Below, piece by piece: positions 10,330 through 22,090 of a stretch of DNA of 64,000 nucleotides; within the stretch, counting starts at the first letter, position 1, and each line of letters begins with the position of its first letter. This stretch comes from Agapetus fuscipes (lineage: Eukaryota > Arthropoda > Insecta > Trichoptera > Glossosomatidae): the NCBI GenBank assembly GCA_951799405.1, contig OX637361.1, positions 7,277,156 through 7,341,155 on the forward strand, written 5' to 3'. The notes beneath the pieces were generated by a model. That model was not told the origin of the DNA. It saw nothing but the letters and a program-made list of their open reading frames with translations, and ran no database searches. Both the position numbers and the translations under genes were made by a program.

Positions 10330-10950
10330 TTTGTTAGTGCAGTTTTTTTAGCTGTACTGTTTTTTATAACTTTCAAAATAAGATCTTCCGAATTTAAAAT
10401 CACAATAGAATTCTAATTAATCAATAATTCCATTTCTTTCCACAAATATTCCGCACATTTTTTATTGAAAAACTAGGTTACTGAAAAAAAAACCACACAT
10501 GGATTTTTACTTTCATTTGCAAACAAGTGCACCTGTACCCAATGTTAAACTCTCATAAATTTAATTTAATTTTGTGGTTCAAGCATAATCACCGCTTTGG
10601 TAACATGATTTTAAAAGATCAATATCAAATCAACTTTCGCTGTCAAAAAATCATGCATGCAAATTTATGTTAGCACTCAATGGGCACCTGACTTAGTAGA
10701 TACTCATTTCTATAATCTGTACTCCAAGTATAAAACTTATACCTGTTCCCCAAAAAATGTATGTAAAGTAAAAACGACCTTCTAGTGAGCGATTTGCTTT
10801 TGATACATTTTTTGATAAACGCTTTGGTTGAGTTTAAACACAATGTTGTATACTTGCTGCACTGTACTGTGTACACGTTTTTATTGCTTACTAATATTGA
10901 TAGTAACATAAAACATGTTTTGATTTTAATAATTAAGAACGTTTATTAAA
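10330..10950. other. AT-rich sequence with a degenerate dispersed repeat
   Basis: Around 10725-10870 is a weak match to a degenerate family (AAGTATAAAACTT, TGTATG-AAAGTAAAA, GATAAACGC-TTGGTTGAGTTTAAAC in pieces), also seen near 29340, 46030, 240 and 63070. No gene was recognised. Confidence 0.3.
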
Positions 10951-10954
10951 AATT

Positions 10955-11018
10955 ATGGCTGCTCCACACACACGGCCAACTTTGGGTCCACGATTACTGG
11001 ATGATTTCTCACTAGAAG
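10955..11018 (+). CDS. Candidate first coding exon, unidentified
   Basis: From an ATG at 10955 the frame reads MAAPHTRPTLGPRLLDDFSL and ends at a donor-like GAAG|GTAATG. The base composition is less AT-rich than its surroundings. I do not recognise the peptide and found no partner exon downstream, so this is only a candidate; it could be a chance open stretch of 21 codons. Confidence 0.2.
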
Positions 11019-11711
11019 GTAATGAAATGCGATTTATATGGTACTATACCTATACGACGTATAACCATGTGAGGTAGCGAAGTTTCTAAAATAACCTGAA
11101 AATTATATGACGTCTCAAAAGCTTTTCCAATTCATATTTAGTACTGCCTAATATAGCAAAAGCCCACAATTTTGGTGCAGGGTGCCTGATTTCGGTATTT
11201 AGCAATCGCGTGGAAAAGTGCGAGGGAGACACATAATAAAAACGAGTGATCACGAAAGGTTTATTGTTTGCGAGCGTACACACTTTGTGGAAAAGAAAAA
11301 CAATGAAGAAACATTGACTACTCGCGTTTACCAGTGTTGCTGGCACACCTCGTAACATTATTGGTAGGTATTTCTTTTTGAAATATAGCCCTTATGAAAT
11401 ATAGCCCTTAGAACTATTCATAATACTAATATTAACTGCTCTATTGCCCTTGTGGTATTGTTTTGTTAATACAAATGTATGAATGTAGAAATGTTTGTGA
11501 TGATTGGACCAATGTTGGCCGTATGTCAAGTTCTACCATTACATGAGAATATTATTTTTTCTATAATATAAGATACACACACCCACTTTTCAACGAAATA
11601 ATTAAAATTGAGGTAGGTAGATATACTGACTTTGTATATTTTTGTATGGAAGGTTAAAGGTCGCAGGCGCGCCAGTTATGGCGCCAAAAGGCGTGGCAAG
11701 AATGCATCTTA

Positions 11712-13394
11712 AGGCTAGTTCGCACAAGGCCACTGATTTAGTCAAGTAACGAGTAATTTAGTAGTGGGCGGGGCGCTACTCGCCCGTGAAGCGTTCGCAT
11801 TACGGTCCAGTACAGTACACAAGTGCGAAGTTGGCTGCAGAAAGCCCTTTCTATAATGGCGGAAAATTTGAATTGGCTGCAGTTTGAAAATATTAATTGA
11901 GTATTAAAATCATGTTATTATAAAGCCCTTTAAATTGGCTATGGTTTGGTAATATTAACTGATTTATGCCCGGCCACCTAGCTAGGAGCCTGTTTAGCAA
12001 ACAACTTCGAAACTCGACTTTTGTAAATTCGAAATGTATTTTATGGTTTATAAAATAATATACACATTTTAAATAAAAACAACACATGACTATTTGATGT
12101 TTATAATAATATCTACCATTTACGCTGCAAACATTATTTTTTAATTGAATTTTTATCTTTTCAATGATGTGTACAAAGTATATTTTGTATGCACACACTA
12201 TAATACGGCTCGTAGTCTGCAGCTGCATTCAGATTCATTTCTTTGTTGCGTTTTTCGTTGTTGACAATTAACATCAATATTCGACATGTAAAATCGGCAT
12301 TTCAAATACACGGCGGTCACCAATCAATTATCAAGTTAAAGAAGAAACATGGTTCAACTTTTCAGAGGCTGACCGCGAGAAACTTGTTCAATCCTGCTAC
12401 ATACGCCTCTCACGTCTGTCACAGATACCAGTTGATGGCTTACAGTGGCATAAAATTGTAATGCCTCTAATCAGTTATCCTCGTGTGTCACTGAATTGTT
12501 TCTGTACAAAACAATAAGTAACAATCCATCTGAAGGATATCATAAGGCCTGTGATATGAAAAATTTATGGTAGGTACCTATAAACATCGATCAATGTAAA
12601 AGATCGATGTTTTTAAATACGTAATAAATTCATGGACGATAATATTTATTTCCACAACATCTTTACCAAAACTATATTTGTACAGCTCTATTGTCCGAAA
12701 ACTTAAAAATTACTACAATTTCATCCAGCAAGGAGCTACATGATTGTATTTTTGACAGCTGATATCCGCAACAAAAATCGATGTCATACTATTCTTATCG
12801 AAAAAAAATTACCTTTCTCAAAACTTTTTGGACGTAGATAAGTCCTAGCAACTTCTATATTCTCAAGAGTTTCTAAAAAACCAAGGATATCGGTGTGCAT
12901 ATCCACTTATTTACAGTTTAAACATGACATAACCTCACTGACAGGTCGCTAAGTTTAGGGAGCGGAACATTGGGCTCGCAAATATAAGAAGTTCTTAAGT
13001 ACTTAAATATTTTTAAACAGCACTTTATCTTTAAATATTCTTGCTGAAAACGGGCATTATCTTTTCAAACTGCAGCCAATTTAAATTGCCGCCATTCTTG
13101 CATTTCCGTTTCCCCGCCAAGAGTGAGCGGCCAATGGCGCGGCCGCTAATAAACTCGACTCGGACTCGGGCTTTTCCGTGGCTCTTCGGACTCGGACTTT
13201 TCCGTGGCTTCTCGGCAACACTCGCCCACGGACGGTGGGCGGGGCCGCTACTTGCCCGAAAAAATAGAATGAAATGGATCGGCTTGACTAAACCATTGAC
13301 TTAACTACTGGACTAAATTGTTGGGGTTCGCACACGTTTAGCCACTAAATTACTCGTTACTTGGCTAAATTACTCGCCTTGTCCGAACCAGCCA
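11712..13394. mobile_element. PIF/Harbinger-like non-autonomous element, copy 1
   Basis: 1683 bp with imperfect ~50-bp terminal inverted repeats (AGGCTAGTTCGCACAAGGC against the right-end complement TGGCTGGTTCGGACAAGGC, both sharing CAAGTAACGAGTAATTTAGT). TTA flanks both ends (11709-11711, 13395-13397). TWA duplications and these ends fit PIF/Harbinger. No transposase was recognised. Inside are a GC-rich block (13130-13260, with GTGGGCGGGGC and GGCGCGGCCGC) and a 111-codon minus-strand open frame (11893-12228) that is identical in copy 2 but resembles nothing known. Confidence 0.8.
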
Positions 13395-13754
13395 TTAGTC
13401 AGCGCTGCATTATCCCCTCCCTAGGCATTCCAAATTCAAATTTAAAATCCGAGAAACAATCATTGCAAATTTTCTTTCTCTATACATTCTGAATTCGAAT
13501 TTTAATTCGAGAAATATTCATTCCAAATATAATTAATATTGAAATCGAAAATCCGGGGAAAATGTTTCCTTTATGAAATTTTAGTAGTGTTTTGTAATAA
13601 CTGATTCATTTCATAGATACAAAAAAGAATTGTATTTTCACTATCTCTTCAATTTTTTATCCTTTTCTGTAGAGATAAATTATAAGGTACAAATTATGCC
13701 AAAAACATCACGATGCTACTCAAAGAAGTTAATCGTCACATCACAGCTTCTATA

Positions 13755-13840
13755 ATCTATACCTAATCTAAGCTACATTGGCAAAGTGAACCATTTTTTA
13801 CAGTATGGGTGGTCAGCTTCATACCAAACTATAAGTCAAG
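13755..13840 (-). repeat. tail repeat with internal deletion
   Basis: Only the two ends remain: the 3' tail ATCTATACCTAATCTAAGCT joins directly to the 5' third, which ends ATAAGTCAAG. Confidence 0.65.
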
Positions 13841-13859
13841 TAGATTAGTTGTTACTTTC

Positions 13860-14750
13860 ATAGATGACTTTTTTCTACAGATGGAGAGATGGAGAAATCA
13901 TTGTGTAGATTTTCTCTGGGTGAGAGTAATCCATAGATAGAGTAATCTAATAGAGATCAGAAAGTAATTTTCTACCTTTTAACTGTCAACTCGTCGCACC
14001 GGTCAACAAACATACAAACCTAATGTTTTTTATTGACCTGAATTAAATTAATGAGAGAAATGCTCTAACTGTGAGTGTATCTACCCGCCATTCAGTTACT
14101 CTGAAAAAATACAATATTTTAAAATTCATTAGAACAACAACCATTTAGAATATCTTGTGTTTCGTTCTAAATTCGAATTTTAAACCTATGTTTTACAACA
14201 TCATACTATTCAATTTCTAAATTTTAAATTATAATCTTTAACCCATTATTGAGTTGCTTGCATTGCTTCATGTTCTTAGTTTGAAAATTAAAGTTTCGTA
14301 GTTTATCATTCGAAAACCAAATTTAAAATATTTAAAATTAGAATGTGGAAATTCTTAGATGGTAGGTATTTTATTGTCGTTCGAATTTGAATAGTTTTTT
14401 ATGGCTGTTGTCGTAGTTTAGTTTTGAAACCATGTTTTTCAACGTTGGTAGGTATCTTATGGATATAATCAGAAATGGTAACAAGTAATCAGAAGCAGCG
14501 GGCATGACTAACTTATGCTAAAATACTTAAGTGTACACAATAGCATAACGCATAGTAAAGTATAGGGTATTAACATAATGCATTATTATGCTAGAAGCGT
14601 ACGCGTGTGTGGAGACTCAAGACAGACCCTTTTAAAGGAGTGGCTCCCACAAGACGCAATATTTAACATTATTATATCTAGCATAATATAAATTATAAAG
14701 TATACAATGCCTACGATTGCGGGCTTGGGATAGCTGAACAAAGCGACAGC
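13860..14750. other. AT-rich sequence, nothing recognised
   Basis: No coding exon or repeat family was recognised; homopolymer and AAATTCGAATTT-type words are frequent. Confidence 0.35.
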
Positions 14751-14754
14751 TATA

Positions 14755-14860
14755 GAAAAGCACGGAGAAGGTTGGAGGAGGCCTACGTCCAGGAGTGGAC
14801 TGAGAAAGACTGAGGAAGAAGAGAAGATTATTAGAAACAAAAAATAACATCTGCTGTGTA
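14755..14860 (+). pseudogene. LINE ORF C-terminal fragment
   Basis: One frame reads RRRLEEAYVQEWTEKD-stop, the typical C-terminal end of insect RTE-type endonuclease-reverse transcriptase proteins. A short 3' UTR with TGTGTAATAAATC follows. It is strongly 5'-truncated. Confidence 0.55.
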
Positions 14861-14869
14861 ATAAATCTG

Positions 14870-15900
14870 CAAACAAACAAGCCTACAAGAAAAACGTTGA
14901 AGAATTTCAAAACGAAGAAAAAAATCAGTTTTACAGATCGACACAGTTTTTACTGAATGTGGTGAAAATCGGAATTAACGTCGCGTCGCCATTCTGTATA
15001 ACGTCACTTTTGATAGTTCAACGTGATGTTAGCTGAATGAGGTCCGTCTGTGAATTGGCATAGACAATATTATGTAGTCACACAGCCGGGTTGCTAGGGA
15101 AAGCGCATGCAAAATAGTATGTTAATGGTTGCTAAGGATGACAGTCCCATACAAGAATGACGTTCCATGTTCTAGAATTCAAAAATAAACCGACTCATGG
15201 CTTAAATTTAAGGAGTATTTGGTTGAAGAAAAACAAAATAATACTTGATGATTTCAGTATTTTGAAGGCGTCCTTTAGCTGTCATCTAAATTAATTTAAA
15301 AGCCGTGTGGATCTATACGTAATTTGGTCTGTGGTCTAGGTTAGACCCAAGATTTAATTTGAAATCCTTTACGTATACGTATATTATTATTTTTGTCTCT
15401 ATCTCAAGATATGTAATTACAGGAAGCCTCCTAGTAAACAGAATAAAAATCAATTTTAAGGTTTTAGTTTTCATGTCAAAATATTCGTTTTGCGGAATTT
15501 TTTATTTGTAATAGAAACGCATCAGTAAAGAATAATGATGTAATGTTTAAAACATATAATAATTATTATCTTATCTCGGATATTTCATGAGTAACACATG
15601 CGGTGCATTGTCATTTTTTCTTTCAAAATAAAACGGATGCATCTTCCATTGTGTGTACACGAGGCTTACAAAATATTACAACAAAATATAACAAAGATTC
15701 AAGCCAGTGATTCTCAAAGAGGGGGTCATGTAGAACCACAGGGATCTTCTTCAAATTGCTGTAGGTCTACGAAAAGCAAAATAAACATTGGGGGTCAAGA
15801 AGTTGAAGATGGCGGTCTGTAAGCGAGGTTATACTCATAATTATACAAATTCCTACTAACATATTTGAAAAAAAATATTAAGATAAGATTACTTTATTTT
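14870..15900. other. AT-rich sequence, nothing recognised
   Basis: No gene was supported. The 74-codon open frame at 15598-15822 has no recognisable motif and ordinary intergenic composition. Confidence 0.35.
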
Positions 15901-15902
15901 GT

Positions 15903-16245
15903 GTTTGGAAATTTACGCAACTGAGCTACACACATAGTGTAACTTCTTTCCTACGTTAGCCCCGAAGAAGGAGTCGCATGTAGCGATTCGTGATCTATTT
16001 ATTTTTAATGGTGAGGGGGGCGGCCTCACGCCAACCACTTCAGTTGAAATGGGGGTTTCCCAGCTCCCGAGCGAGCTGGTTCTCATTTTTTTTAAGGCTG
16101 AGTAAGCCCTGCCGATATTTATTTTGGATTTGAAATATATACACCGAAACGAGAAATCATTTTTGACACCCTCAGTGGGGATGGGGATCGAACCCTTGCT
16201 CTCGACATGGAATGCAAGCATTTGACCAACTGAGCTATCTACCGG
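15903..16245 (-). repeat. SINE-2, full length
   Basis: The minus-strand head CCGGTAGATAGCTCAGTTGG with B-box GGTTCGATCCCC precedes the long-form body, including the TTTCGGTGTATATATTTCA block, ending at TACACTATGTGTGTAGCTCA. The head abuts the SINE-1 fragment at 16249. Confidence 0.85.
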
Positions 16246-16248
16246 ATT

Positions 16249-16342
16249 TGTTATGAGCTTGGTCGTCGCTACAAAGCGCGAATTCTCAAGCAAAACCCAC
16301 TTGCTGTCAGGTTGGATGGACCTTTGGTGACCGGTCTTAGAG
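16249..16342 (-). repeat. SINE-1, 3' part
   Basis: The minus strand reads GACCGGTCACCAAAGGTCC through CAAGCTCATAACAAAT. It is placed immediately before the head of SINE-2, the same order as at 9724-10226. Confidence 0.75.
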
Positions 16343-16879
16343 AGAAATGCCGAAATAGCTTGGGCTCTTTCCATTACATAGACATTTTCCGTTTGATGAC
16401 AGATCATTGATCGTAAACAAGAAGTTGAAGTAAGCAACACTGTTTTATTGGTCTATGTAAATTTTAAAACTTATTTATGTGTGGGTGGTCTATAAAGTAA
16501 AAAGATTGGGAGCCTTTGATTTAAACAAATTATTATATTACATTGTAAAAACCGTAACGCCTATTCCATTGTATTTTTTATTACTTAAATTTTATCTGAA
16601 TTAAAATCTGTACTTTTTGTTTATCTTATAAAATAGTCGCCACCTTGAACTTCCATATTCGGAGTAACGTCTAGAATTTATTATTATTTTATTTTTAGAA
16701 TAAATGATTGAAGAAGCCGGAAAAGGAAGCAACCTTACAAGTATTTATTTGGTACTTGGTACTTAGTTTTAATTATTACTTATGATTTAGGTAATATTTT
16801 AAGGTCATATAACTTCATTACTTATTTTATTAAATATTTTGAGAGTAATTAATAAAGGCGTTGAAATCAACAATCATCA

Positions 16880-17095
16880 AAACGGATCGTAGTCTAATGG
16901 TTAAAACGCTATGCACTCGTAATCGGAATTTCGTGGGTTCAATTCTTGGCGAAGGACACAGATTTTTTTTTCAAAAGATGAAAAATACTTCTGCATTTAC
17001 CAAAGACCGGCCGGCCTCCTCCATCCAGCATTACAGCAACTGAATCTTGCTGGATAATAAGCCATTTTTATAGCGACAACTAAGCTTCCGAAATC
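16880..17095 (+). repeat. SINE-1, diverged
   Basis: The head GGATCGTAGTCTAATGGTTA with B-box GGGTTCAATTCTTGG is followed by the SINE-1 body motifs (CCATCCAGC, ACAGCAACTGAATCTTGCT). The tail is replaced at 17100 by a tail repeat. Confidence 0.7.
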
Positions 17096-17105
17096 GCTTT
17101 TGAGC

Positions 17106-17356
17106 TTCTATAATCTATAATCTAAGTTGCAAGGATATATTCATTCAAAGCTCTCAGATGTATGCCCACAAACAAACACGTGTAGTTCGCGCATACAAAT
17201 GCTGATTGTGTACTTACAAATAAAATTCAAACCTCAAATGAACATAAGCTCCACAACTTTTGCCGACCTTCCCTGAAACAGGGGTGACATTGGCAAAGTG
17301 AACCATTTTTTACAGTATGGGTGGTCAGCCTCATACCAACCTATAAGTCAAGGAAA
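17106..17356 (-). repeat. tail repeat, full length
   Basis: Runs from TATAATCTATAATCTAAG at the 3' end (plus-strand left) to CCTATAAGTCAAGGA. Confidence 0.85.
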
Positions 17357-17569
17357 AAAAGGAGCTTAATTCCCAAATAAATCATCGTTCAATCAATATT
17401 TTGCGTATCTAAAATACTCCATTCAAATATCAGAATGAGACTGCCATAAAATTAGTCTACTCGTAATATTTTTGTTATTCTATAAATCGCCATCTATTAT
17501 GAGAATATGTAAAAAAGATATTATTATTAAACTAGCAATATAAAAATGAAAACATCGTGTGTCTTTACG

Positions 17570-17640
17570 AGTTGGTTTATTTTCTCGAGCGGTTTCAGTG
17601 TTAACACACCATTATCAAGAGAACAACTTCTTAAGAAAAA
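17570..17640 (-). repeat. Penelope-like hammerhead-type relic
   Basis: The minus strand contains TTCTC-TTGATAA-TGGTGTGTTAACACT-GAAA-CCGCTC-GAGAA. That is hammerhead layout with stem I TTCTC/GAGAA and a long stem II, but a mutated core. It matches the unit at 44365 (TGGTGTTATAACATCGAAAG). Confidence 0.45.
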
Positions 17641-17934
17641 CGTTTATTATTAAACATTTAAAAGGTTTATTTTCATGAAAATTTGAAGGAGATTTTTTAC
17701 TCGCAGCTACTGTACCTACTGTGTGGTAATTTTAACCGCATACTTGAATAAATATTTTTTAACACAAAACGTGTTCAGATTGTTAACATAATATATTTTT
17801 ATCTCAACGTGTAAAATGCGGTCGTTCAGAACGCAATACAAAAACCACATGGTAGCTTTACACATACTTACATATTGACGATGGTGAAAAAATACTTCTG
17901 ACCACATTAAGAAAATAAAATAATTTACTTATTA

Positions 17935-18016
17935 TACATGTCTGCTTGTGGGAATGCTTTTGATATAAATCTTAAATGATATATATCTTTGCAGCTTGGA
18001 TTGGATTGGATTGGAC
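17935..18016 (+). repeat. tail repeat, 3' fragment
   Basis: CATGTCTGCTTGTGGGAATG through ATATATCTTTGCAGCTTGG, ending in a GGATT/GATTG repeat tail. Confidence 0.6.
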
Positions 18017-18099
18017 TTACAAAGCTGTTTATGGTAGGTACTTTTTCTAAGTAAATTATGATAGTCAGTCATTGAAAGACTGAACTCGGCACGAAATCT

Positions 18100-18362
18100 T
18101 ATCTAATCTAATCTAATCTATCCTAAGTTGCAAAGATATGTTACATTGGGGATTCACATTATATGCCTTCTCACAAGCAGACACGTACAAGTTCTCGCTT
18201 GCACATGCCGCATGCGAACCTACAACATAAAAACCAAATCTCAAATGGACATACATCCTGCAACTCTTGCCGTCCTTCCCTGAAACAGGGGTGACATTGG
18301 CCAAGTGAACCATTTTTACAGCATGGGTGGTCAGCCGCATACCAACCTTTGAGTCAAGGAAC
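18100..18362 (-). repeat. tail repeat, full length
   Basis: The 3' end carries the TCTAATCTAATCTA short tandem tail and the 5' end is ...TTTGAGTCAAGGA. Confidence 0.8.
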
Positions 18363-18369
18363 ATACACG

Positions 18370-18900
18370 ACAAATTACATTTTTTTAAATTAATCTTAAA
18401 AAAAAACAAATCTCAAATAGGCTGAATTAGGCCCGCAACGTTAACTTTTGTGACTTTAAACTGATAAAAAACTTACCCACACGATTGACATAAGTGCGTC
18501 CTAATTAAGTACGAAGTCGTTACGCTAAAGTTAAAAATACCGGGCCTTAGACTTTGAATAGACATCGAAAGTTGAATTTTAAAATAACCGTGAAAGGTAG
18601 CTAAACAGTCCTTTTGGTGAAAAAGAAAACTAACCTTTGATTGATGAAATAACATATGAAATCGGAATTAACATTGCCACAGATTCTGTTTCATAATTTC
18701 GAAGTATCTCAAGACAAATAGAAGAGTGCAAAAATGTGAATCGCAGAAAATGACTGATAAGAGCAAGATGCTTAAGTTTACTGTACATGGTCCCCGCATA
18801 GGAAATGTGGCTCATCTTTTAGAAATCCCCTATTTTTCACAATCAACATTTTTATTTTATGATTTTAATTGTGTCTGAAGTAAATATATATAAGAGAATG
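18370..18900. other. AT-rich sequence, nothing recognised
   Basis: No exon or repeat family was recognised. Confidence 0.35.
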
Positions 18901-18904
18901 CATC

Positions 18905-18975
18905 AGGACATGAAAGAAGAAACGCGTGTGCGGAGGTTCTAGCTACCCCTATGGTGTCTGTATCCAGTCTCAGTT
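18905..18975 (+). pseudogene. LINE C-terminal fragment, very short
   Basis: CGTGTGCGGAGGTTCTAGC with CTACCCCTATGG and GTATCCAG resembles the RRICGGTGHP-stop end of the LINE at 4363-7422 and its 3' tail. Only about 70 bp remain. Confidence 0.35.
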
Positions 18976-19357
18976 ACGAAGTAGGAAGCGACGTTTTGGT
19001 AAAAAATGACTTATGAATGCTATCCTACTTAAAATTTTCCGCTCTTTATAATGCGCTAACTCCCATAGCTCTACGATGATTTTTTGTTGTTTATGCCCAA
19101 CTGTATTTTCGAAGTATGATTTTGGTGTAACCGACAAGATTTTGGCCTTTTTCGTCCTGAAGGCGCTTGTGACATAAAAAAAACGTAAAACCACATTAAT
19201 AGAAATGCCAATAAATGACTTTATTTTTTAATTTTAGAGCTGCTTTGATTTTAAAGATATGATAAAAAATAATGCCATTTTTCTGCAATCTCAAAATTAA
19301 AACTGCTCTCCTGAACAATTCAGTTTTTGTCGCTCATGCCTTTTAACCGTCGATATG
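18975..19357 (+). mobile_element. MITE-D, copy 1
   Basis: Shares about 380 bp with the copy at 54873-55280: TAATGCGCTAACTCCCATAG, GGTGTAACCGACAAGATTTT, TTTTTCTGCAATCTCAAA. The right terminal inverted repeat CTTTTAACCGTCGATATG is clear; the left one is decayed. Confidence 0.65.
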
Positions 19358-19746
19358 AATGTTCAATACACACATATCTTCAATAAACGTACAAGTATAA
19401 GCGACACTCGATGCACTTGAATGGTCAACCATCGAAGGCTTGACCATGTACATATATGATGAAGGTTAACTTTGATGATCCCATCTTGTAGCTTGTACCA
19501 ACAATATGTAGCTTGATATTTTTTATATGCCTCAATCACACACTGAATAATTTCTCACCAACTTCAAAATATTAGAAAGCCTACCGTGTTACGAGGACAT
19601 TCCATGTTTTTGGGGTATTCTAGTACTCGTATACCATGGAGATCTTAGTACGAAGTAACGTTGTCATTTACAAAGATGAACCATCAATTTTTCTGTGCTT
19701 GATTGATCTTTTTAAGAACTTCCTTTATTTTTTATGTGAATGGTGC

Positions 19747-19976
19747 TCCTTGACTTATATGTTGATATGCGGCTCACCACCCATGCTGTAAAAATGGTTC
19801 ACTTTGCTAATGTCACCCCTGTTTCAGGGAAGGACGGCAAGAGTTGCGGGTGTGTGCATTTAAGATTTGGGTTTTATGTTGTAGGTTCACATGCGGCATG
19901 TGCAAGTCTGCTTGTGAGAATGCATATAATGTGAGTCCCCAACGTAACATATATTTGAAACTTAGATTAGATTAGT
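19747..19976 (+). repeat. tail repeat, full length
   Basis: Starts at CCTTGACTTATATGTTGATA and ends TTAGATTAGATTAGTG. Confidence 0.8.
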
Positions 19977-19979
19977 GTA

Positions 19980-20760
19980 ACGAAGCATGGAAAAAAGGCG
20001 CTTTTTTCAGTCTGAAATCGAGGTTCCTAAAATAGGCTCTCTAAATTTATCCTCCTTGTGTCTCCCTGTTGTGGGGTCCATTCTGATGCGTACACACACA
20101 CTCCCTGCAGTGTGATAAGAAGTTGGCAGACTTGATGAAATGCACGCTTCCTTATCAGCCGCTGTGTGCGAGTGGAGTCGTGTCGGTGGGTAATTTCTCT
20201 CTGGGTTTTGATTAGCGGCCAGCAGGTAACAAGTAGGCCAGAGCTGCGAATGTGAGAGCGCTCAGCGAAACCGCATTCTCCGCACGAGGCTTGACATTTG
20301 CAGAATGCACACAGCCCGGCCATGCTGCGCACTAGTCCGATCGTGTGGGCTTTATGCTCCTAGGTGAGCAGAGGCGGTAAGAGAAACAAAGTGAAACAGC
20401 GGCATCTAAAGGCATCTCAATCTTCTTGTTGATCAATGATCTGTAGTCAAACCGGAATTGTTCTCTTGAGAAGTATCTCTCTCTTTCTTGAAAGCGATGT
20501 CCTACAGGTACTTAAAATGTTAATTTTCCAACTGTTCATCCTATCCACGTGGTCCCTCCAGTAATGGTACTGGTGGTGGTGGTATGAGATGATGTATGAA
20601 TAGGGTGGTGGTGCTCTATTCATACCTCATCTCATGATGTCCTCTGTCTGAAAAGTACTCGGTTTTCGGAGTTTCTGACCCTGTCGCTGAATCTTCCTTG
20701 CTATAATCCGCAGTACTGTCATCTTAGATGTCTGTTGAAGGTTCTTGGTTCTGAGTGTTA
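19980..20760. other. Unidentified stretch with a GC-richer block (20025-20350)
   Basis: The block at 20025-20350 is unusually GC-rich for this window and holds a 101-codon open frame on the minus strand (20027-20332) with many Cys and Arg, but no family was recognised. A small inverted repeat (TATGAGATGATGTATGAATAG against its complement) lies at about 20581-20634. It could be a decayed element or a non-coding exon. Confidence 0.3.
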
Positions 20761-20770
20761 ACGGAAGTCA

Positions 20771-20935
20771 GTATATCTAAATGTATATATTAAATTTGAA
20801 GATATAACGTAATAAAATATGGCGCCGTGAAAACAGCTGATACATTTTGTAGGTATCAGGTCATCAGCTGTTGACACGCCGCCATGTTTTATTTCTCTCT
20901 ATCTTCAAATAGATAGGTACAGTAAGATCTACGTA
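20771..20935. mobile_element. MITE-C, inverted-repeat element
   Basis: About 50-bp arms: AAATTTGAAGATATAACG with AATAAAATATGGCG at the left against CGCCATGTTTTATTTC and ATCTTCAAAT at the right, with an inner CAGCTGAT/ATCAGCTG pair. A fragment of the right end also occurs at 1648-1680. Confidence 0.65.
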
Positions 20936-20939
20936 CAAC

Positions 20940-21920
20940 CATTGAGTCTGCAAGCCCTGGTATGTGATAGCACCTCTAGAAAACAATTATTGGTGCTAGT
21001 CTAATACGAATAAAGACAAAACGTAAAATATTTTGTGGATGCTTAGTTTTAACGAGTTATGACATGTAATATTCGATAAGGGCTGTATTTTTAGAATATA
21101 AATATTGTTTAGCCCAGGGCGCAGTACAACCTAGAACGGTTCTGCTCGCCTAGTAACTAGCAATATATTTGCTGATGTAGGTGCAAGACTACGCAAACAA
21201 AATCGCAGAAACTTTACATCTGCTTGCGCCATTAATTCTTATAGCAAATACACATCTGCATAAGATGGAAACATAAAGTCATATCTACTTGCTTTATCTC
21301 ACATACCAGTAGATCCTTACTGCTTTATAGCGTATTGTAAATGCAAGGTCATTCCTTGAGAAAAACAATCAATATTTAATCCTCAGGCATATGAGTAATA
21401 AGTTAAATGGATTGTTTATAATTTATCTGCTAACGTACTTGGATTTTACTCAGCCTTTTCTAGTTTATATTTTTTCTGTATAAGAATGTGTAGATACCTA
21501 GCTAATGATTTTGTTTTAGGTATGGGTACTTAACGTAAAAAACAATTAAGAAAAATAAAGGTCCATAAAGTGAAAGGTTTACGTAAAAAAAATAGGTAAA
21601 AAATTAATCCAAGCGGAACACTGAGATATCTAGCTAGATAAATTAAAACATTTTGATAATATATTTTTTTAGTGTGAAGTATGTACCTACACGGTTTTGA
21701 ATCTAAAGAAAATTAGCATTTAAAATATGGTAGTAAAAAACTTATAGCAACTAAAACTCTGTCGTCATTTTGCATTAAGAGTCCAAAGCCTCTACAGAGT
21801 TGGCTGCACTTCTTTCTATCCTAGCATCCACATCCCTTGCATCCACTTTTTTTTCGTAAAGATCTTTTTCCGACACTTCCCAAAATTTAAAAAAACAACA
21901 ACAAAGGATCCACTACACAA
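20940..21920. other. AT-rich sequence, nothing recognised
   Basis: No gene or repeat family was recognised in this stretch. Confidence 0.35.
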
Positions 21921-21929
21921 AACCTAGTG

Positions 21930-22090
21930 GCAAAAGAAGTGTCGGGAGGCCAAAGCTGAGACGGAGCTATGTCGGTGAAAAGGGGCTTGTGAGCTCTGGG
22001 AGTGACAAATTGGTGACGAGAGGTGATAGAGAGAGAAAGATGGGGCAACCCCTCGAGGAGGCCAAGAAACACATCGGGATATAGTGTCAA
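21930..22090 (+). pseudogene. Possible LINE C-terminal relic
   Basis: One frame reads KRSVGRPKLRRSYVGEKGL, resembling the basic (G)KR--GRPK-R-- segment before the C-terminus of RTE-type LINE proteins; downstream frames are broken. Confidence 0.3.

Noticed and set aside
11893..12228. 111-codon minus-strand gene, identical at 34613-34948
   Set aside because: Identity is explained by the two transposon copies being near-identical overall; no motif or codon bias supports coding.
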